Shown here: piece after piece, positions 61,374 through 64,000 of the stretch
Layout: the number at the start of each line of letters is the position of its first letter
Position numbering within the stretch: the first letter of the stretch is position 1
Origin: Pyrenochaeta sp. MPI-SDFR-AT-0127
Lineage: Eukaryota > Ascomycota > Dothideomycetes > Pleosporales > Cucurbitariaceae
NCBI GenBank assembly: GCA_020747015.1
Contig: JAGTJM010000014.1
Coordinates: forward strand, 310,001 to 374,000
Length of the DNA: 64,000 nucleotides
Reading direction: 5' to 3'
Translations under genes and position numbers: made by a program
Notes under the pieces: generated by a model
What the model saw: the letters and a program-made list of their open reading frames with translations, nothing else
What the model was told of the DNA's origin: nothing
The model's database searches: none

Positions 61374-63326
61374 CTACTTGAAGAACATGCTCCCCAAGGT
61401 GATATTCTGCTTCGAGCGGTTGACATCGCTCCTGCTCCTCGACCTGGACTTCTTGCGCACAAATGCATATTCCTTCTTCCCGTGACGGTCGCGACCTTCA
61501 GATTCGATAAAGAGCCGGTCGCCGCCTCCAGTACGTAGACGGCGAGTATGCTCAAAGAGGATTTCAGTCTCGCGCTGGCTCATTTCGCGGAGAACAATGA
61601 TGTATTCGGGATTCTATATGACGTACATATTAGTGATTGAACTTGAGAGATGGTGGTAGAGAGAGAGATAGCCAGAGGGAATGGGAGGGGATAGACTAAC
61701 CGTATCGTACTCGTATGGAATGTCATAATAATGCAACGTCTCAATGTCGAGGTACTGCCTATGCACCTTTGCATAGGTAGGTTGAGGGGCGATACGCAAT
61801 GGGTTGAGCGGCGACATGCCTTGTTGCAACTCTCTCTGCTTCTCTGGATGAACCATGGCTTGAATCTGATTCTCTTGAAGGCCAAACTGAGCAAGACGCT
61901 TGCGCATAGTCTCCTCCAACTCCTTCTCCGCAGCCTCCTTCTTCGCCTTCTCCTCTGCCTCCTTTTCTGCTTGCTTGCGGAGGAATGCTTCATATTCTTC
62001 CTTCTCCTTTAGCTTTTTGTGCTCCTCTTCCAGCCGTAGCTTCATTTTGAGTTCTTCAAGCGCGCGCTTCTCCTTCTCCTCGTCCTGAGACTTCTTGCGC
62101 TCATACTCGTAAATGATGCGCTCTTGCGCTTCTTTGGCTTCTCTCTCTTCCTTGTCTCGCTTCTTCTCGTACTCGTCGACAGCGCGTTGCTTTGCCTCTT
62201 TGGCCTCCCTCTCTTGCTTGATCATTTTGGCTTCGTTTTCAGCAATGATTCTCTTGCGCTCCTCCTCCATGAGCCTTTCCTTTTCTGCGCGCTCATGAGC
62301 CTCTTTCTCGAGTTTTGCTGTATTCTCGGCGATGATGGCTCTGCGTTCTTCTTCTTGCTCCCTCTTCTCTCTCTCAATCTTGGCGATGATCTTGTCGCGC
62401 TGCTCTTCTGCCTCCCTCTGCTCCCTTGACATCTTTGCTCTGTTCTCTGCAAGGATTTGCTTGCGCTCCTCTTCTTGCTCTCGCCTCTCCTTCTCCAGTT
62501 TGGCTAGGATCCGATCGCGCTGGTCCTCTGCCTCGCGCTGCTCTCTCGACATCTTCGCTCTGTTCTCAGCAATGATGTCGGCGCGTCGTTTCTCTTCTTC
62601 TGCAGCCCTTCGTTCACGCTCTCTGTCCTCACGCTCGCGCTTCAGCTCCCAGTCGTGCCGCATACGCTCTTCTTGGGCCTTGATGCGGTCCTCCTCGGCG
62701 TCGCGCTCCTTCCTATCCTTGATATACTTGAGCTCAATCCTGCGCTTGACCAACTCTTCTCGCCTCTCCATCTCATCCTCTTGTCTTTCTCTCTCGAGCT
62801 TGTCTTCGGCTTCTTTGAGCCGCTGTTGGGTGATGGTCAGTTGGAGCTTGTCCTCGTAATGGCGATCTGGCGAATGATGATGGTGGTCATGATACTCGTG
62901 CCTTGAGCGAGAGCGAGAACGGTGGTCTTTCCTGACTTCCAACCTCAGTTCGGCAATCTCATCCTCGAGTGACCATTCACCGGGGATCCTTCGAGCGCCT
63001 CCACGGCCCCGAGGACTGCTGTCCCGATGCTCGGTGCGGACGTTGGGGCTACTCTCATTGTCCATGCGGGTGGTGTTGTAAATGGTCACGTTGGGCACTG
63101 GGGATTGGCCTTGTGAGCGCGATCGGTGGAGAGCGGACGTGTAGTGGACTTCGCGGCCGGGGTACTCACTAGGACGGCGGCCATAATCGGGGCGAAGGTC
63201 GTCGTCCCGTTTTCGCGATGGTTTGCTTGGTACTCCAGGACGAACATGGCGAGCACCAGCGGTATAGCGGTCACTGGTGTACCACTCGTCCTCGGTGTAG
63301 TTGTCCCACTCGTCTGGGGAAGGCAT
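61374..63326 (-). CDS. Highly charged coiled-coil protein with conserved C-terminal block
   Basis: Exons 63326-61701 and 61613-61374 give 621 residues; the intron is 87 nt (gttagt...catatag) in phase 0. Residues 1-150 are R/S/D-rich and disordered, with an RSRSRSRHEY run and a His-rich patch (HDHHHHSPDRH). Residues about 160-480 are an almost continuous Glu/Lys/Arg single-helix or coiled coil. It contains a 40-residue tandem duplication (251-290 and 291-330, both starting I-x-AENRAKMSREQREAE) and two partial copies after it. The C-terminal block looks globular and conserved: YAKVHRQYLDIETLHYYDIP, then across the intron NPEYIIVLREMSQRETEILF, EHTRRLR, and a KSRSRSRSDV basic stretch. The splice is required to complete this block. 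I believe the C-terminus is a fungal domain of unknown function but cannot name it. The RS-like segments hint at a nuclear location; this is inference. Confidence 0.85.
62337..62576 (-). repeat. Two in-frame 120 bp tandem repeats
   Basis: Codons 251-290 and 291-330 of the coiled-coil protein encode nearly the same 40 residues; most differences are conservative (D/E, R/K, L/I). Partial copies beginning IIAEN follow at residues 331 and 360. Such repeats often vary in copy number between strains. Confidence 0.8.
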
Positions 63327-64000
63327 GGTTGCGGCTTGGTGCGGTTTGGTTCTGCAGAAGAATACAAGGTCAAGATAGTCCTGTTCAAGCTACAAAGTAA
63401 CCAAGAAATCAGGAGCAAGCAGTTCAAATCCTGGTGTGCCGGTGTTTGATCTCAGAGACTCAGCAGAGGCGGGGAATGATGACAGAAATGCTGAGGGGTG
63501 GCACGCAAGCAGTCTGACACGGGGGCGCACGACAGCAGCAGGTCACGTAAGAAAGCAAAAAGAAATGAATCGAAAAAGTGCGGCAAGCCAGGAATTTGAA
63601 AGATTACAAGCAGCGGAGCGACATTGGGGGCTGAAATGCTCCCACGATGCAGCTAGTCATCAGGCAGCTACTGCTTGGGGCTGAGGCCGGGGTCTCTCAC
63701 GGCTTGGTCTGGTGGCCCACGCAGCGGCCGGCTATGGTGCGTCTGCAGGCAGGATGAGACCAGCGGCTGGACGCATGCCGCCCAACTTGGTGTGCATATC
63801 GACAGACACTGTGTTGGAGGCGGTGTGTATGTATGCGTGTATGCGTGTATGTGTGTGCCTGTGTCTGTGTCTGTGTGAGCGTGTGGAGCTTTTGCCGCCT
63901 TGTTTGCTCCGTGTTTCTGGCGGTTTTGGTGGTGGGTGTTGATGGAGGGGCAATCGCCTCTAAATTTGTAACACACTGCTGGGGTTGTCCAGGTTCGCTC
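63327..64000. other. Upstream region of the charged coiled-coil gene
   Basis: No gene is seen in the last 670 bp. It serves as leader and promoter of the minus-strand gene and contains a GT-rich repeat. Confidence 0.4.
63822..63886 (+). repeat. GT-rich imperfect microsatellite
   Basis: About 65 bases of alternating GT broken into GTGTATGTATGC, GTGTATGTGTGT and TGTGTCTGTGTCTG units. It is likely to vary in length between isolates and crosses no supported gene. Confidence 0.75.

Overview
This window is nuclear DNA from a filamentous ascomycete. Introns are short (about 44-99 nt) with GT...AG ends and CTRAY/TACTAA-like branch sites. The gene set is also typical: an NDR-kinase gene, VPS37, fungal MED19, RXT2, PEX20, TRAPPC11 and a HEI10-type meiotic RING protein. 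The Q/S/P-rich proteins and overall layout suit a Dothideomycete, possibly Pleosporales, but that placement is inference. I see no ribosomal RNA, tRNA, CRISPR array or intact transposon.

Left conserved block (1-18.5 kb). In order: the 5' part of a COT1/CBK1 kinase gene (-, cut by the window edge), a long coiled-coil protein (-), VPS37 of ESCRT-I (+), mitochondrial ribosomal protein uL10m (-) diverging from mitochondrial prolyl-tRNA synthetase (+), RAD10/ERCC1 (-) diverging from MED19 (+), and an F-box protein (+). Most neighbours lie 0.1-1.4 kb apart; the exception is an empty 2.6 kb after VPS37.

Central sparse island (about 18.5-51 kb). Five confident genes occupy about 33 kb: one small unrecognised gene at 20.2 kb and four genes for two-finger C2H2 zinc-finger proteins at 24.7, 31.6, 39.0-40.4 and 46.4 kb. 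The four share a C-terminal finger pair. Finger 1 has 15 residues between its last Cys and first His instead of the usual 12, and finger 2 is canonical. Three share a phase-2 intron just upstream of the fingers, and two align outside the fingers. Gaps of 3.3-6 kb separate them, and I find no convincing gene in those gaps except one weak small candidate at 35.5 kb. This is the most interesting feature of the window: a local family of probable transcription factors set among conserved genes.

Right conserved block (51-64 kb). A HEI10-like meiotic RING protein (-), RXT2 of the Rpd3L histone deacetylase complex (-) diverging from TRAPPC11 (+), PEX20 (-), and a charged coiled-coil protein with a conserved C-terminus and an internal 40-residue tandem duplication (-).

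Exon coordinates were assembled by eye from reading frames, splice signals and family conservation, without transcript data. Small last exons and 5' ends are the least certain parts.
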